This document shows, one piece after another, positions 45,073 through 53,202 of a stretch of DNA of 64,000 nucleotides. Origin of the DNA: Acidobacteriota bacterium (GTDB taxonomy: Bacteria > Acidobacteriota > Terriglobia > UBA7540); the NCBI GenBank assembly GCA_021838785.1, contig JAKCCV010000008.1:78512-142511 (forward strand), in the 5' to 3' direction. A program made the position numbers and the translations under genes. A model generated the notes under the pieces. That model was given only the letters and a program-made list of their open reading frames with translations. It did no database searches and had not been told where the DNA came from. The number at the start of each line of letters is the position of its first letter. Position 1 is the first letter of the stretch.

Positions 45073-45102
45073 GCCCGTCCGTCTCGCAACTGAGAGAATG
45101 AA

Positions 45103-47466
45103 TCAGTCTAGCACGGCGCGCCGCCGCCCGACCATTGATTCCGGTCTGAAATCCCCATTCACCAGCTCGTGAAGAGAACAGGACACTTTTTCAATCTGCG
45201 CGGGAGTGATTCGGTTGAAAAAAGGGAGGGCGATGACGCGTTGCGACACCGATTCGGTGATCGGCAGATGCTGGCGCTTTTCTGCGCGATAAATCGCCGA
45301 GAGATGGATCGGGGCAAAGTAACGGCCGCACGCCACGCCTCGGGCTTGCATTTGGTGAATGATGCGGTCGCGCTGCGATGCCGTAAAGCCCTCCTTGAGG
45401 CGAATGACATACGCAAACCAACTGATGCGCTGCCGCGGTAAATTAAGCGGCGGAAGCTCGATTTCTGCAACTGACGAGAGTCGCCGGTGATAGTCACGGG
45501 CCACTTCCTCCCGGCGCGCGAGAATGGATTCAATGCGTGCCATTTGAGCGAGGCCGAGCGCGCAGTGCAATTCCGAAAGCCGGTAGTTGTACCCCACCTC
45601 AGACGGCTCGGCCCAAGCGCCCGGCGCGCTGCGACCCTGGTTGCGCAGGGAACGCACGCGTGCCGCAAGCCGGGCATTTTGCGTCACGACCATTCCTCCT
45701 TCGGCCGTGGTAATCTGCTTGTTGGGATAAAAAGCAAAGATTCCCACGTCGCCAAGCGTTCCGACCTTCGCTCCGTGCCACTCCGCCCCCAGCGCCTCAC
45801 AGGCATCCTCAATCAAAAACAGGTTCCGGCGTCGGGCGATCGCGAGCAGCTTGTTCATGGCAGCAGGAACCCCGAAACCATGGACCGCCAGGATGGCGCG
45901 GGTCCGTGGAGTGACGGCCGCCTCAACGCTCTCGGGCGCTAGATTGAGGGTCGCTGGATCAACGTCGGCGAAAACAGGCGTAATTCGCTCGTAACGAAGA
46001 ACGTGGGCGGCGGCGATAAACGTGAAGGAGGGAAGAATTACTTCATCGCCTTCCTTCAGGTCCAGCGCGCGCACTGCGAGATGCAAGCCCGCCGTTCCGG
46101 AGCTGACACCGACAGCGTGCTTGGCGCCGGTGTAATGGGCGACAGCGGATTCAAAAGCTTCCAACTGAGGGCCGAGGCTCAGTCGGCCGCTCCGGAGCAC
46201 TGCGCTGACGGCCGAAATCTCCGGTTCGCCGATTTCCGGCGCCGAGAGCGGGATGTTGATTCTCTCTTTCGGCCGCGTTGGGGCGCGGAATGCGGCCGGC
46301 TCCGAACTCACGGAATAAGCTCGCTTCAGAAGGAGCTTTGGCCCAAGGGGGACGGAGGTCAGCACTTCCGTGATGGTTTCCGAGGCGCGCCCGTCGCCAT
46401 AGGGATTCGTCATGCCTCGGAGAGATTTTCGGAACGCCTCGCTGCGTGCTACCGCAACGGCGGCAAGAATCGCGGACGGCTCGGCGGCAGCGTCGAGGAT
46501 GTTGCGGGCCCGCTCGCGTCCCTGCTGCCGCATGCCGATGTTCACCGCCGGAAGCGCCAACGACGGAGTTTCCATGATGCCGCTGCTCGAATTACCGAGG
46601 AAATACGCGGCCTGGCGGAGAAGGCTCCAGTAAGTGACCGCATCCAAATTGACGAAGACCTGTCCCTTGCCGCGCGACGTCACGAAAGCCCGCGTGCGCT
46701 CAATCAGAGCCCGGCTGCCTGCGTCCGCATTGGGGTAACAGAACAGTAGCTGCTCGTCCAGTTTCTCCAGGGCGGCAAAGATCGCGGCCGTCTCCTGAAG
46801 CGTGTCCGCGGCAAGCGTGACCGGATGGTAGGCCACCACAGCGGTTGGCATGTCCAGGCGGATCGCCAGTTTTCGCTCAAGCTGCCGGCGGGTCAAAAGC
46901 TCCGACTTCCGCAGATGGTCGAGCGATGGCGCGCCCGCGCGATGAACACGCCAGGGTTCTTCGCCCATGGCGATGACGCGGTCGCGCGAGGCCCATGTGG
47001 AGGTAAAGTGGACGTGCGCCATTTTCGTGATGGCGTTCCGCACGGCGTCGTCAATCGCGCCTTCGCTGATTTCTCCTCCCTCGATGTGGGCGATGGGAAT
47101 GCGCAGGGCAAGCGCCACGGAAGCCGGCGCCAGCATCTCATAGCGGTCGGCGATCAGCAGAAGAATATCCGGACGAAGAACGCTCAAATAGTCGGCCAAG
47201 CCCAACGTCGCGACGCCGATCGCTTTAGCCATGCCCACGTCCGTGTCAGAGCTAAGGAGGCACTCGATGCGCGCCTCAATGGGAAAACCGTCCGTTTCGA
47301 TTTCCCGAATCGTCCGGCCGAATTCGGGCGACAGATGCGCTCCGAGGACCAGCAGTCTCAAGTCAACGCGCGGATGCGAGCCCAGGGCGCGCAGCGGCCA
47401 GTAAAGATGGCTGTAGTCCGCCCGTGATGTTGTGATGACGGCGATTTTACGGCGTGACTCAGTCAT
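45103..47466 (-). CDS. Fusion of hydrolysing UDP-sugar 2-epimerase (NeuC/LegG type) and DegT-family aminotransferase (LegC type)
   Basis: One 787-residue polypeptide with two enzymes of sugar-nucleotide metabolism. Residues ~1-385 are a UDP-GlcNAc 2-epimerase of the hydrolysing kind: AVITTSRADYSHLYWPLRAL, ADRYEMLAPASVAL, AHIEGGEISEGAIDDAVRN and FLGNSSSGIMETPSLALPAVNIG. After a ~35-residue linker, residues ~420-787 are a PLP aminotransferase: GVSSGTAGLHLAVRAL, ILPSFTFIAAAHVL, FLIEDACEALGAEW and the PLP Lys in FAFYPNKQITTAEGGM. The start is the ATG at 47466, overlapping the legB-like stop; the frame extends 101 codons upstream, but those are inside legB and look non-native. A role in legionaminic or related nonulosonic acid synthesis is inferred. 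Confidence 0.88.
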   Translation of the reverse strand: MTESRRKIAVITTSRADYSHLYWPLRALGSHPRVDLRLLVLGAHLSPEFGRTIREIETDGFPIEARIECLLSSDTDVGMAKAIGVATLGLADYLSVLRPDILLLIADRYEMLAPASVALALRIPIAHIEGGEISEGAIDDAVRNAITKMAHVHFTSTWASRDRVIAMGEEPWRVHRAGAPSLDHLRKSELLTRRQLERKLAIRLDMPTAVVAYHPVTLAADTLQETAAIFAALEKLDEQLLFCYPNADAGSRALIERTRAFVTSRGKGQVFVNLDAVTYWSLLRQAAYFLGNSSSGIMETPSLALPAVNIGMRQQGRERARNILDAAAEPSAILAAVAVARSEAFRKSLRGMTNPYGDGRASETITEVLTSVPLGPKLLLKRAYSVSSEPAAFRAPTRPKERINIPLSAPEIGEPEISAVSAVLRSGRLSLGPQLEAFESAVAHYTGAKHAVGVSSGTAGLHLAVRALDLKEGDEVILPSFTFIAAAHVLRYERITPVFADVDPATLNLAPESVEAAVTPRTRAILAVHGFGVPAAMNKLLAIARRRNLFLIEDACEALGAEWHGAKVGTLGDVGIFAFYPNKQITTAEGGMVVTQNARLAARVRSLRNQGRSAPGAWAEPSEVGYNYRLSELHCALGLAQMARIESILARREEVARDYHRRLSSVAEIELPPLNLPRQRISWFAYVIRLKEGFTASQRDRIIHQMQARGVACGRYFAPIHLSAIYRAEKRQHLPITESVSQRVIALPFFNRITPAQIEKVSCSLHELVNGDFRPESMVGRRRAVLD

Positions 47467-48598
47467 GGGGGGTTGCGGCTGGGGCGACGGAGGATGACCG
47501 TTCGAGCAGTTCGGGGCTTGGCAGGTATTCAGGAACGAGTCCGCGGACGACTTCCAGCAGTCCGGCGAGATCGCGCTTTTCCACTTGCGAGCGTACCTTG
47601 TCGAACCCGACATCAACAACGTGGGGAGGCACCGGCCTGCCTGCAATCCGATGGACACCCGGCAAGGCTGTGGGCTGCAAAGTTTCGGAGGAGGAAATAA
47701 GATCTTCGTTGACCTTTTCTCCCGGCCGCAAGCCGATAAACCGTATCTTGAGCTGTTTTTGCGAATCACCTGCCAAGCGATGCAGACGCTCCGCCAGCTC
47801 GGTGATGCGCACGGGCTCGCCCATTTCCGGTAAAAACAATCCTTCCTCGCGCTGAAGCGATGCGACGCTCAAGAGAAGATGGACGGCGTCCTCTATGGTT
47901 AGGAAGTAACGCGAAGCGCCGGGATCAGTGACCGTCACCACCGTCCCGGCCGCGACTTGCCGTGCGAAAAGCGGACCCACGCTGCCATGGGACCCGAGCA
48001 GGTTACCCAGGCGCAATGCCCGAGCGCAGGTCCGCGGGGCATTCCAGCGAAGGACGGCTAGTTCCGCGAGACGTTTCGACGCTCCCATGATGCTGCGCGG
48101 ATTCGCCGCCTTATCCGTCGAGACCAGGAGCAGCCGCGGCACCCCATGCTCAGCAGCGAGCTGCGCCAGATGCCAGGTGGCCAAGGCGTTGTTCCGAATC
48201 GTGGCGAACGGGTTCGCTTCCGTGAGTGGGACGTGCTTGAACGCCGCCGTGTGGAAGATAATCTCTGGCCGCTCTTCCCGAAGGAGGGATTCGAGCAATG
48301 CGGCGTCGCCCACATCGCCAAGAACCGCCGCGCGTGGCGGAACGCCGGCAACCACCGCAAGCTCGGCTTCGATCTGGTAAAGATTTTGCTCGGAATGATC
48401 GAGCAGGATGAGCCGCTGCGCGGGTGCGCGCGCCAAAGCTCGCGCCAGCGCCGCCCCGATGCTGCCGCCCGCACCGGTCACAAGAATGGTTCTGTCGGCT
48501 AGGTTCTCCCGAAATGAGCCGGAGTCCCACGCGAAGCGCCGCGGCGGCAGCACACGGCCCCAATCTACGGCGGGCGTGGGGGAAGTCAGTTGCAACAC
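47459..48598 (-). CDS. UDP-GlcNAc 4,6-dehydratase-like SDR (LegB / CapD / WbpM family, soluble)
   Basis: NAD-dependent sugar-nucleotide dehydratase, 379 residues, without the membrane helices of WbpM or PglF. Rossmann motif ILVTGAGGSIGAALARAL (~38-55), LDHSEQNLYQIEAEL, FHTAAFKHVPLTEANPFATIRNN and VSTDKAANPRSIMGASKR. The active-site triad carries Met (SIMGASK) instead of Tyr, the type found in configuration-retaining 4,6-dehydratases. It would produce UDP-4-keto-6-deoxy-GlcNAc for the aminotransferase encoded next; the two genes overlap by 8 bases. The GTG start at 48598 has a TATAAT six bases upstream and no Shine-Dalgarno. Confidence 0.88.
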   Translation of the reverse strand: MLQLTSPTPAVDWGRVLPPRRFAWDSGSFRENLADRTILVTGAGGSIGAALARALARAPAQRLILLDHSEQNLYQIEAELAVVAGVPPRAAVLGDVGDAALLESLLREERPEIIFHTAAFKHVPLTEANPFATIRNNALATWHLAQLAAEHGVPRLLLVSTDKAANPRSIMGASKRLAELAVLRWNAPRTCARALRLGNLLGSHGSVGPLFARQVAAGTVVTVTDPGASRYFLTIEDAVHLLLSVASLQREEGLFLPEMGEPVRITELAERLHRLAGDSQKQLKIRFIGLRPGEKVNEDLISSSETLQPTALPGVHRIAGRPVPPHVVDVGFDKVRSQVEKRDLAGLLEVVRGLVPEYLPSPELLERSSSVAPAATPHD

Positions 48599-48603
48599 AC
48601 CCC

Positions 48604-48609
48604 ATTATA
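48604..48609 (-). promoter_or_regulatory. -10 box placing legB-like gene on a leaderless transcript
   Basis: Minus strand TATAAT (48609-48604) ends five bases before the GTG start codon at 48598. The transcript should therefore begin at the start codon itself. No clear -35 was found. This is the same arrangement as in front of arsR. Confidence 0.5.
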
Positions 48610-48789
48610 CCTGCGCCGTCGAGATGACGGGCGGCTCAGCGGCCAGTTTTGAACCGTTCGCAGCGTTCGGGCTCGCCATTCTCGAAAAGAAGAGTTGCTC
48701 GCCGTCGGTTCAATGGACCCCGCGGGCGCAGGCCGTCCGCGGCCGTGAGGGCCTCGGTGACGCAGCTCCCAGCCTCAATATTATCCGTA

Positions 48790-48818
48790 TTGACGCCGCG
48801 CACTCGACTCGATAACAT
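48790..48818 (+). promoter_or_regulatory. Predicted promoter of the PEGA-domain gene
   Basis: TTGACG (48790-48795), 17 bases, TAACAT (48813-48818). Start near 48825, leader of about 26 bases with GAAGGAGG in front of the ATG at 48851. The remainder of the 48599-48789 gap contains no supported gene. Confidence 0.5.
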
Positions 48819-48850
48819 CGGCAGAATCGTACGGGCAGAAGGAGGGGCAG

Positions 48851-49699
48851 ATGGTTTCCTATGATGAAGTCCGCAGGTTACGTTGTCTGCTTTTATTTGC
48901 AATTCTTTTTGTGGTTCCCACAGCCTTTCACGCGCAAACGACGGCGGGCGTGTCGGCTATTCAACCGCCGTTCCGCCTGCAAGATGGAACCCCGGTCAAG
49001 CTGCGGCTGATGGAAACCCTATCTTCCGGCACGGCCCATGTTGGGGATCGAGTGGATTTCCATGTCGTCAATGAAGTCAAGGTGAACGGCATCGTGGTCA
49101 TTCCCCAAGGCGCAACAGCTTGGGGGACAGTCACCAAGGCTCAGCCCAAGCGCCGCCTGGGTCGGGCCGGGAAACTAAACGTCACCATTGACGCAGTTCG
49201 GCTGGCGGACGGCCAAAAAGCCATGTTGCGAGCTGTTCGAGACGTCAAGGGCGGAGGCCATGTAGGGGCCATGACGGGTGCCATGGTCGCTACCAGCATC
49301 GTTTTCTTTCCGGCGGCGCCGCTGTTCCTTTTCATGCACGGCAAGAACATCACCATCCCGGAAGGCACGGAGATCACCGCTTATGTGAATGGCGGCATGG
49401 ACCTCGATCCGGCCAGATTTGCCGCAGCACCAGCCAATGCGACCGCGGTGTCGGGGATTCAAACGGCGCCATCTGCCCAGGCGGAACCGTCGCCGACGTG
49501 CAGCGTGGTGGTGAAATCCGAGCCCGCCGGCGCCGATATCATGATTGACGGCAAGTATATGGGCAGTACGCCCTCCACCTTAGAGCTTGCTCCTGGCAGT
49601 CACCTGGTCACGATCCACAAGACGGGCTTCAAGACTTGGGAGCGAACGATCTCCGTCACTGCCGGCAGCCAGGTCACCGTGGATGCTTCTCTTTTCTGA
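48851..49699 (+). CDS. Exported TrbI-like domain plus PEGA domain protein
   Basis: A 282-residue envelope protein: signal peptide with hydrophobic core LLLFAILFVVPTAFHA, then a beta domain (QDGTPVKLRLMETLSS...GDRVDFHVVNEV...IPQGATAWGTVTKAQPKRR...LADGQKAML) that matches the 18327 gene product block by block. The hydrophobic FFPAAPLFLFM and IPEGTEITAYVNG follow, and the C-terminus is a PEGA domain (SVVVKSEPAGADIMIDGKYMGSTPSTLELAPGSHLVTI), a surface-associated beta domain. The start is supported by AAGGAGG 6 bases before the ATG. Likely a surface or periplasmic structural protein; function unknown. Confidence 0.83.
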   Translation: MVSYDEVRRLRCLLLFAILFVVPTAFHAQTTAGVSAIQPPFRLQDGTPVKLRLMETLSSGTAHVGDRVDFHVVNEVKVNGIVVIPQGATAWGTVTKAQPKRRLGRAGKLNVTIDAVRLADGQKAMLRAVRDVKGGGHVGAMTGAMVATSIVFFPAAPLFLFMHGKNITIPEGTEITAYVNGGMDLDPARFAAAPANATAVSGIQTAPSAQAEPSPTCSVVVKSEPAGADIMIDGKYMGSTPSTLELAPGSHLVTIHKTGFKTWERTISVTAGSQVTVDASLF

Positions 49700-49944
49700 G
49701 TTAGGCCGTTGATAGCTCACTCCTTGGCTTGACTCCTCCTTGTAATTGCCGATTCGCGCTCGCTTTTCGCTGGCTTATTGACGTTGGGCCGGGTAAGGCT
49801 GAGCGTATCACACGAAAGAAAGTGCGCTATTTCGGTCGAGCTTGCCGGTTGGCGGGAGTCACCACCTGGCCTCGATGGGGTTCAGCCGGCGGTTGCTTCA
49901 GAGGGCCTCAGCTCCCCATCTCGACCGATGTGGACCAGAAACGG

Positions 49945-49973
49945 TGGACAACGAGGGTGAAGGAAACTATAAT
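49945..49973 (+). promoter_or_regulatory. Promoter of the transglutaminase-like gene, in a 412-base intergenic region
   Basis: TGGACA (49945-49950), 17 bases, perfect TATAAT (49968-49973); transcript start near 49980 and a leader of about 130 bases to the ATG at 50112. In the gap 49700-50111 an overlapping open frame (49729-50115) has no coding character and crosses this promoter, so it was not called. No known riboswitch is recognised in the leader. Confidence 0.6.
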
Positions 49974-50111
49974 CGGCGTGAGTAGCTCGCAAGGACGCGC
50001 CGATGCTTCAACCGCTCAAGCCTACCCCCGGTTTCACCTGAGCGTAAGCCTCCCAGTCGCGGCGCGATTTCTCACCAACCATCAACCAACGCCAATTTCC
50101 AGGAGAGAAAA

Positions 50112-51164
50112 ATGAAAGGCGGGATATGGGTCTTTTGTGTTGTGAGTGTGTTCTCTCTGCGGGCATGGGCCGGGGCCGTTTCAAATGCCGCTCGGCCTTT
50201 TCCGCTTCGCCGAAGTTTTGAGTTCACTTATCACGTGGAAGTGACGCATTTGCCGATCGGAGCGCATGACGTGCGAATCTGGATTCCCGTAGCGCGGACC
50301 GATCGTCACCAGCGGGTCAGCCTGATTAAGGTTACCGGCTCGGTGCCGTCGCGCCTGACGCGCGAGCCTGAATATGGGGATCGGATGCTTTACGCCGAAA
50401 TTCGCAGCCCGCGATCTTCGACAGCCGAATTCACCTTGCTCTATCACGTCACGCGTTGGCAATATTCCAAGGGATCGTATTCTCAACTTCTTCGCTACAA
50501 CAACGACCCAGCGCCACCCCTGGCGAGCCTACGCCTCTATCTGGAGCCCAACCGCATGATTCCGATCGGTGGGGAGATGAAGGCCATCGCGGAGCAAGTG
50601 ACACGCGGCGAACACGGGCCGGTGCAAATTGCCCACGCAGCTTACACGTACCTTTTTGACACCATGCGATATGACAAATCTGGGACCGGCTGGGGGCGCG
50701 GCGACGCAGTCTGGGCTTGCAATGCCAAACACGGCAACTGCACGGACTTCCATTCGGCATTTATCGGCATCCTGCGGAATGAAAAGGTTCCGGCCCGTTT
50801 TGTCATCGGTTTCCCGCTGCCACCCAACGCGTCCCAGGGAGTGATTCCGGGCTATCACTGTTGGGCAGAATTCTATGTTTCGCCGGTCGGGTGGGTGCCG
50901 GTGGATATTTCCGAGGCTTGGCTCGATAAAAAGCTTTACCACTACTACTTTGGGACGGTGGATGCGAACCGTGTTCGCTTCTCCGCAGGGCGAGACATCA
51001 CTCTGGTTCCCAAGCAGGCGGGTCGGCCCATCAACTTCTTTGTATATCCCTATGTCGAGGTGGATGGGAAACCTTTTCACCAGGTTCAAGACCGATTTAC
51101 ATTTAAGGACTTAAGCGGCGGCGGGCGTCAGGCGAGCCTGCCCGCGCGAGGCCCTTCAAGCTAA
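50112..51164 (+). CDS. Secreted transglutaminase-like (papain-fold) protein
   Basis: A 350-residue protein with signal MKGGIWVFCVVSVFSLRAWA. An N-terminal beta region (FEFTYHVEVTHLPIGAHDVRIWIPVA) precedes the transglutaminase core, whose triad is plain: Cys in AKHGNCTDFHSAFIG, His in PGYHCWAEFYVSPVGW and Asp in VPVDISEAWLD. Such bacterial proteins are thought to be periplasmic proteases or amidases rather than cross-linkers. GGAGAG precedes the ATG by 5 bases. Its 3' end overlaps the convergent adenosine deaminase gene by 9 bases. Confidence 0.9.
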   Translation: MKGGIWVFCVVSVFSLRAWAGAVSNAARPFPLRRSFEFTYHVEVTHLPIGAHDVRIWIPVARTDRHQRVSLIKVTGSVPSRLTREPEYGDRMLYAEIRSPRSSTAEFTLLYHVTRWQYSKGSYSQLLRYNNDPAPPLASLRLYLEPNRMIPIGGEMKAIAEQVTRGEHGPVQIAHAAYTYLFDTMRYDKSGTGWGRGDAVWACNAKHGNCTDFHSAFIGILRNEKVPARFVIGFPLPPNASQGVIPGYHCWAEFYVSPVGWVPVDISEAWLDKKLYHYYFGTVDANRVRFSAGRDITLVPKQAGRPINFFVYPYVEVDGKPFHQVQDRFTFKDLSGGGRQASLPARGPSS

Positions 51165-52199
51165 CATGGCCGATGAGACAGCGTCTATTTCGGCCGCCAA
51201 GCTTTCTCGCTCCTCGCTCGGCAAAAACGACGCGCGCGCCGCATTCCGGCACAGGCTGACAAGCTGAGGTGTCGAGAGAGAAAAAGCTCGCGCCGCGCGC
51301 GCGAACTCATCTTCCAGGCAAGTGCCAAAAAGCGCCGGATCGTCGGAATGGAGACTGACGAGCAAATTTTCCTGCAGCAGTCGGGGCAGCGGATGATCCT
51401 CGATGCGCTTTAAGAGGCCGGTGGCGACATTGCTGGTGAGGCAGACCTCGACAGGAATCGCCCGTTCACGAAGCAGCGCGATAACCGCAGGGTCTTGAAT
51501 AGCCGTGAGGCCGTGACCGATGCGCTCTGCCTGAAGCAGCTCAATTGCTTGACGGACGCTCTGAGGACCGGCGGTTTCACCCGCATGGGCAAGGGTATGA
51601 AGGCCCAAGTCTCGGGCGCGCCGGAAGGCTGCGGGGAAAAGCTCGGCCGGACCACGCGCCTCATCGCCGCCAATTCCAAAAGCCACGACGCCGTGGGAGC
51701 GATATCGTCCTGCCCAGTCCACCACCTGGAGAGCGTGATCCAACCCAAATTGCCGCACCGCGTCAAAAATCCAACGGGCCCGCAGGTTCAACCGGCCCGC
51801 GCTGGCGCGCGTGGCCTCAAGCACGGCCTCGGCAATGGCATCGAGCGGTTGCTTCTTCCAAAGGATGACCCCGGCCGATAAAGTGATTTCCGCGTATCGC
51901 ACATTTTGCGACGCAAGCTGCTCCATGAGCCTTATGGCGGCAAGCGCGTAATCCTGGGGCGTCGCCAGGAGAGTAGCGACGAATTTGAAGGCCTCCACAA
52001 ATTCCATGAAGGTTGCGTAGCGATAGCCCGACGCCTGGCGAGTGGAAATCCATTGCTCGACGTCCGACGGTAACGACCCTTTGCGCGCCGCCAATTCTCG
52101 CAGGGTGGCGGGCTGCACGCTGCCTTCCAGGTGAACGTGAAGCTCAACCTTGGGTAAGTTGTGAATGAAGGAGTCCGTGGCAGTGCCCGATGAATCCAT
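51156..52199 (-). CDS. Adenosine deaminase family protein
   Basis: Purine salvage hydrolase, 347 residues from the ATG at 52199 (the longer frame adds 43 non-conserved residues). Metal-binding HVHLEGSVQPATL (~19-31), the catalytic HAGETAGPQSVRQAIELL with His and Glu, RIGHGLTAIQDP and the metal Asp in SLHSDDPALFGT are all present. It could act on adenosine or adenine-like bases; the family is not resolved further. It overlaps the end of the convergent transglutaminase gene. Confidence 0.93.
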   Translation of the reverse strand: MDSSGTATDSFIHNLPKVELHVHLEGSVQPATLRELAARKGSLPSDVEQWISTRQASGYRYATFMEFVEAFKFVATLLATPQDYALAAIRLMEQLASQNVRYAEITLSAGVILWKKQPLDAIAEAVLEATRASAGRLNLRARWIFDAVRQFGLDHALQVVDWAGRYRSHGVVAFGIGGDEARGPAELFPAAFRRARDLGLHTLAHAGETAGPQSVRQAIELLQAERIGHGLTAIQDPAVIALLRERAIPVEVCLTSNVATGLLKRIEDHPLPRLLQENLLVSLHSDDPALFGTCLEDEFARAARAFSLSTPQLVSLCRNAARASFLPSEERESLAAEIDAVSSAMLA

Positions 52200-52276
52200 G
52201 CTCGGCCCGGTCCTGTCTGTTTGTGCCGCGGCACGGGTTAGCCCCAGGCGTTGCCTCCCGCGCGATACGTGAACGG

Positions 52277-53143
52277 CTACGGAGGCGGCAAGGCGGGCCG
52301 ACCCGCGTTGAGCCAGGCAGTGTACCAATAAGACCCGATATCGTGCGCCCCCGAACTGATTTCATGCATGACGATGGAGCCGATCAGGGAGTAAAAGCGA
52401 TCGTAATAATCGTCGTTGTACCCCGGCAGGCTGTCGAGCGCGCTGCGGTCGGCAAAAAGGATTTGATCCACCCAGGTGTGCGATTCGAGGACCATCTGGA
52501 AGGCGTACTCCGTCGGATCATCAATCTTGACGGCCTGGGCGGGTCGAAAGATGAAGAAATGGGAATAGCGGTCAAAGAGTTGTGTGCCAAACCGCTCGGC
52601 CAGACCGGCCTGGCCGGTCATTTGGCCATCGTAATTTTGGGTGGTGTGAAGCGGATCGTGGGCGTCCGAGACGTAATAGCCGAGCACCGCCGCGTCTTCA
52701 CGGGCTTCACTCCAATTGCCAGCTTTCATGGCCTGCGTCAGTTTTAAGCTATATTCTCCGATTTGCCACGGGAGCACGCCGTTGGCCTTGATCTTGCCGG
52801 CGCCGTACTTCTTAACCGCGCTCGTGTAGGAGTGCGGAAGATCAAGGTAAGGGAACAGGCCGTATTTGTCCAAAAAAATATAATGGCGCATCTGTTCGTA
52901 ACGATCCTTTTGCATCCACTCGGTTGGGTCGTTGACATGATCGAGCAAGAAATTGCTTTGAGCGTTGAAATAAGCGCGCATGGACGGCGGCAGCGTATCC
53001 ACAGCCCACCGCACAGCCAGCCGATTGGCCCTGCCACCCCAGGCCAAGCCGGCGCGGGAGAGGCCAAACACGGCCGCAGTCACCAGCGCCACTCCCACAC
53101 CCGCTCGCGACCACCTCGAACCGTCTGTGAAAAGGGAAGCCAC
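52277..53143 (-). CDS. Exported phospholipase C / P1-nuclease-like zinc protein
   Basis: A 288-residue protein with a signal-like N-terminus (GVALVTAAVFGLSRAGLA). The mature start AWGGRANRLAVRWAVDTLP resembles the family's conserved N-terminal Trp, which is a zinc ligand after processing. HYIFLDKYG and the motif LGYYVSDAHDPLHTTQNYDG (~149-168) match the zinc-ligand block HxxxDxHxPLH; the first His of that block is Tyr/Val here, so one metal site may be incomplete. The probable substrate is a phosphodiester or nucleic acid. The start is GTG at 53143 with GGAGGAG 10 bases upstream. Confidence 0.72.
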   Translation of the reverse strand: MASLFTDGSRWSRAGVGVALVTAAVFGLSRAGLAWGGRANRLAVRWAVDTLPPSMRAYFNAQSNFLLDHVNDPTEWMQKDRYEQMRHYIFLDKYGLFPYLDLPHSYTSAVKKYGAGKIKANGVLPWQIGEYSLKLTQAMKAGNWSEAREDAAVLGYYVSDAHDPLHTTQNYDGQMTGQAGLAERFGTQLFDRYSHFFIFRPAQAVKIDDPTEYAFQMVLESHTWVDQILFADRSALDSLPGYNDDYYDRFYSLIGSIVMHEISSGAHDIGSYWYTAWLNAGRPALPPP

Positions 53144-53202
53144 GCGATTGCCGCTCCTCCGGTTCCTGATTCTATCTCAGCCCGAGCCGAAAGGGTGCTG
53201 TT

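Noticed and set aside
47467..47769. 101-codon N-terminal extension of the epimerase/aminotransferase fusion
   Set aside because: It lies wholly inside the legB-like gene in another frame and has low-complexity sequence; the ATG at 47466 begins the conserved epimerase fold.
49729..50115. 128-codon plus frame before the transglutaminase gene
   Set aside because: It crosses the strong TATAAT promoter and overlaps the true start; no domain or ribosome site.
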